This document shows, one piece after another, positions 61,885 to 64,000 of a stretch of 64,000 bases of DNA. The stretch is from Pseudoteredinibacter isoporae (GTDB lineage Bacteria; Pseudomonadota; Gammaproteobacteria; Pseudomonadales; Cellvibrionaceae), in NCBI RefSeq assembly GCF_011602085.1, contig NZ_JAAONY010000002.1, positions 1,302,001 to 1,366,000 of the forward strand, given 5' to 3'. The notes under the pieces were generated by a model that saw only the letters and a list, made by a program, of their open reading frames with translations, ran no database searches and had not been told where the DNA came from. Positions within the stretch are counted from its first letter, which is position 1, and every line of letters begins with the position of its first letter. A program made the position numbers and the translations under genes.

Positions 61885-64000
61885 ATGAGCTCTCCAGCAC
61901 TCTATAGCCAAGAAGACAATATTGCGGTCATCACCTTAAACTCGCCGCCCGTAAATGGATTGGGGCAAGCATTACGCAGTGCCATCAAAGCGGCATTTGA
62001 AACCGCAAAAAGTAATGCAGAGGTTGAAGCGATTGTGATCGCCTCTTCCGGAAAATTATTTTGCGGGGGTGCCGATATTGCCGAATTCGCTGCAGGCGGA
62101 TTTCACAGCGAGCCCATGTTGCCGGGTTTACTTACCGAATTGGAAAACAGCCCCAAGCCCATTGTCGCTGCCGTCAATGGTATGGCGCTGGGTGGCGGTT
62201 TTGAATTAGCCCTGGCCTGTGATTATCGTATCGCGTTGCCGGGCGCCAAATGCGGCCTGCCCGAAGTAAATATCGGCATACTGCCCGGCGCTGGTGGCAC
62301 TCAACGCTTACCGCGTTTAATCGGCGCCGAGATGGCCACCCAAATGGTCACCAGTGGTGCGCCGGTTGCCGCGACAAAACTGTTAGAAGCTGGCGCGATT
62401 GATCGCGTGTTTGATGGTGCCTCCGAAGACTTTGTGAACGCGGCCATTGATTACGCCAAAGAACTTATTGCTCAAAATGCCCCCTGTAAAACCTGCGCCG
62501 ACCTCAATGTTGAGAACCCGGGTGCAGAATTTTTTGCCGAGTTCCGTAAATCCATCGCCCGCAAAACCCGTGGCTTTTTTGCGCCGGAAAAAAACATCCA
62601 GTGTATTGAAGCCGCCTGTGAATTGCCTCTGGCGGAAGGCTTGGAAAAAGAAACCGAACTGTTTCAGGAATGTATGCAAACGCCCCACGCTCGCGCCCAG
62701 CAACATATCTTTTTTGCGGAACGCGCTGCCACAAAAATCCCCGGTGTCGATCCGAAAACACCCTTACGCCCGATAAAAAACGTCGGCATCATTGGCGCGG
62801 GCACCATGGGTGGTGGTATTGCCATGAACTTTGCCAACGTGGGCATTCCGGTAACGCTACTGGAAGTGAAAGAAGATGCACTCGAACGCGGTCTGGGTGT
62901 GATCCGAAACAACTATGAGATTAGCGCCCGCAAGGGTCGTTTGACTGAAGCACAAGTTGATGAACGTATGGGCTTGATTCAAGGCAGCCTTGACTATGCC
63001 GACCTCGCAGACGTCGATATTGTGATTGAAGCGGTCTTCGAAAACATGGACATCAAAAAGCAGGTGTTTTCGCAACTGGATAAAACCTGTAAGCCCGGTG
63101 CCATTCTGGCGACTAACACATCAACCCTTGATGTGGATGAGATTGCCGCCGCCACGTCTCGCCCGAACGATGTGATTGGCCTGCACTTCTTCAGCCCGGC
63201 AAATGTGATGCGCCTGTTGGAAATCGTACGCGGTGCCAAAACGGCCAACGATGTTCTGATGACCACAATTAAAATGGCCCAGAGCATTCGCAAAATGCCC
63301 GTGGTCGCCGGCGTTTGCTGGGGCTTTATCGGTAACCGAGGCCTGGAGCCTTATGGCCGTGAGGCCTCGCGCCTGGTGCTCGAAGGTGCCAGCCCGGAGC
63401 AAATTGACAAGGTCCTATACGATTGGGGGTTAGCCATGGGCCTGCCTTCCATGATTGACCTCGCCGGTATTGATGTCGGTTACCTGACCCGCCAGGGCAA
63501 TCGCGATATGTTTTACGGTCGTGACCCAAGCTACACCGCCGTCTGTGACAAGCTCTACGAACAGGGCCACTACGGGCAGAAAACCGGTACCGGCTTTTAC
63601 ATCTACGAGGGCCGTAACAAACAAAGCAATCCCGAGGTGGCGAGCATCGCCCAGGCACTCGCCGCGGAACACAAAGTTAGCCAACGAGAGATCAGTGATC
63701 AGGAAATTCTGGAGCGCTGCCTGTTCCCCTTGATCAACGAAGGGGCTCAAATCCTGGATGAAGGTATTGCCTACCGTGCCAGTGATATTGACGTCATCTA
63801 TTGCAATGGCTACGGCTTCCCCGTTTATCGCGGTGGCCCAATGCAGTATGCTGATGAAATCGGTCTGGATACCGTAGTACAAGCCCTGGAGACCTACCAG
63901 AATAGCCTTGGCGAGTACGGCAAAACCTGGTTCCAGGTCTCCCCCCTGCTGAAGCGATTGGCTTCGGAAGGCAAGAGCTTTAAGCAATACGATGCGGAGC
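61885..64000 (+). CDS. FadJ/FadB-like multifunctional beta-oxidation enzyme (cut by window edge)
   Basis: Enoyl-CoA hydratase plus 3-hydroxyacyl-CoA dehydrogenase in one chain. The ATG at 61885 has AAAGGA upstream, and the frame is open to the window end (705 residues seen). The N-terminal hydratase/isomerase domain (about 1-190) has [29 protein letters not shown] and [20 protein letters not shown] with the two catalytic Glu residues. The NAD-binding 3HCDH domain has [18 protein letters not shown] at about 304 and [13 protein letters not shown]. The 3HCDH C-terminal domain and a second copy follow ([16 protein letters not shown]). It is shorter in the linker than FadB and close to the peroxisomal-type MFE form. 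It works with the upstream dehydrogenase in beta-oxidation. Confidence 0.94.
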   Translation, partial: MSSPALYSQEDNIAVITLNSPPVNGLGQALRSAIKAAFETAKSNAEVEAIVIASSGKLFCGGADIAEFAAGGFHSEPMLPGLLTELENSPKPIVAAVNGMALGGGFELALACDYRIALPGAKCGLPEVNIGILPGAGGTQRLPRLIGAEMATQMVTSGAPVAATKLLEAGAIDRVFDGASEDFVNAAIDYAKELIAQNAPCKTCADLNVENPGAEFFAEFRKSIARKTRGFFAPEKNIQCIEAACELPLAEGLEKETELFQECMQTPHARAQQHIFFAERAATKIPGVDPKTPLRPIKNVGIIGAGTMGGGIAMNFANVGIPVTLLEVKEDALERGLGVIRNNYEISARKGRLTEAQVDERMGLIQGSLDYADLADVDIVIEAVFENMDIKKQVFSQLDKTCKPGAILATNTSTLDVDEIAAATSRPNDVIGLHFFSPANVMRLLEIVRGAKTANDVLMTTIKMAQSIRKMPVVAGVCWGFIGNRGLEPYGREASRLVLEGASPEQIDKVLYDWGLAMGLPSMIDLAGIDVGYLTRQGNRDMFYGRDPSYTAVCDKLYEQGHYGQKTGTGFYIYEGRNKQSNPEVASIAQALAAEHKVSQREISDQEILERCLFPLINEGAQILDEGIAYRASDIDVIYCNGYGFPVYRGGPMQYADEIGLDTVVQALETYQNSLGEYGKTWFQVSPLLKRLASEGKSFKQYDAE

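Noticed and set aside
1-64000. CRISPR array, tRNA, rRNA, prophage or insertion sequence
   Set aside because: No regular repeat-spacer pattern, cloverleaf, rRNA core or transposase was found on reading both strands.

Overview
This window looks like chromosome of a free-living, probably marine, heterotrophic gammaproteobacterium, most like the Cellvibrionales/Spongiibacteraceae-type lineages. That placement is inference from gene content: gap-pyk, DusA, ProS, AvtA, three TonB-dependent receptors without SusD partners, Arabinose_bd-type AraC regulators and abundant acyl-CoA/SDR enzymes. GC looks near 50% by eye. I saw no insertion sequence, phage, integron, CRISPR, rRNA or tRNA. Most of the window is catabolic gene clusters, each next to its own regulator.

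Layout. 1-2016: gap-pyk, pyk running off the left edge. 2158-9607: myo-inositol island, iolC-DUF2090, iolD, iolE and iolA/mmsA on the minus strand with iolB divergent; iolG and a transporter are absent. 9608-10296: a long stretch with no recognisable gene. 10297-11259: dusA. 11304-16255: alpha/beta hydrolase and TonB receptor divergent from a MarR regulator and a DUF2817 peptidase, with two palindromic operators between them. 16286-18323: AraC regulator divergent from a PF10118 protein, with paired direct repeats between them. 18455-21892: DUF3604 protein, transaldolase, TerB-like protein. 21968-39642: the most interesting part. It holds a sulfatase and a tight ten-gene minus-strand operon: FAD oxidoreductase, amidase/nitrilase, small membrane protein, ThDP enzyme, aminotransferase, aldehyde dehydrogenase, UxuA, KdgK, unknown 110-aa protein and DUF819 permease. 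It also holds a GntR/FCD regulator, an SDR, a TonB receptor and KDPG aldolase. A recurring TAATCCCAT-type element sits upstream of four of these units, including a perfect 32-bp palindrome before eda, so they look like one regulon.

39761-43755: second AraC regulator (paired direct repeats) and a third TonB receptor. 43830-53594: housekeeping and cell-envelope genes: HIT protein, proS, lytic transglycosylase, DHH phosphoesterase, avtA, large zinc metalloprotease, sterol-desaturase-family protein, DUF2141 protein. 53747-56550: OmpR/BaeS-type two-component system beside a secreted five-EF-hand protein. 56691-64000: FixJ/PAS-kinase two-component system divergent from a fatty-acid/acyl-CoA operon: SDR, acyl-CoA dehydrogenase and a FadJ-type multifunctional enzyme cut by the right edge.

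How it fits together. Inositol breakdown yields DHAP, acetyl-CoA and CO2, feeding the lower glycolysis encoded by gap-pyk. The UxuA-KdgK-Eda set takes D-mannonate to pyruvate and glyceraldehyde-3-phosphate. The other operon enzymes (FAD oxidoreductase, amidase, aminotransferase, ThDP enzyme, aldehyde dehydrogenase) form a second chemical module with no obvious part in ordinary uronate catabolism. This suggests uptake, by the co-regulated TonB receptor, of a compound with both a sugar-acid part and a nitrogen-containing part. The substrate cannot be named from sequence.
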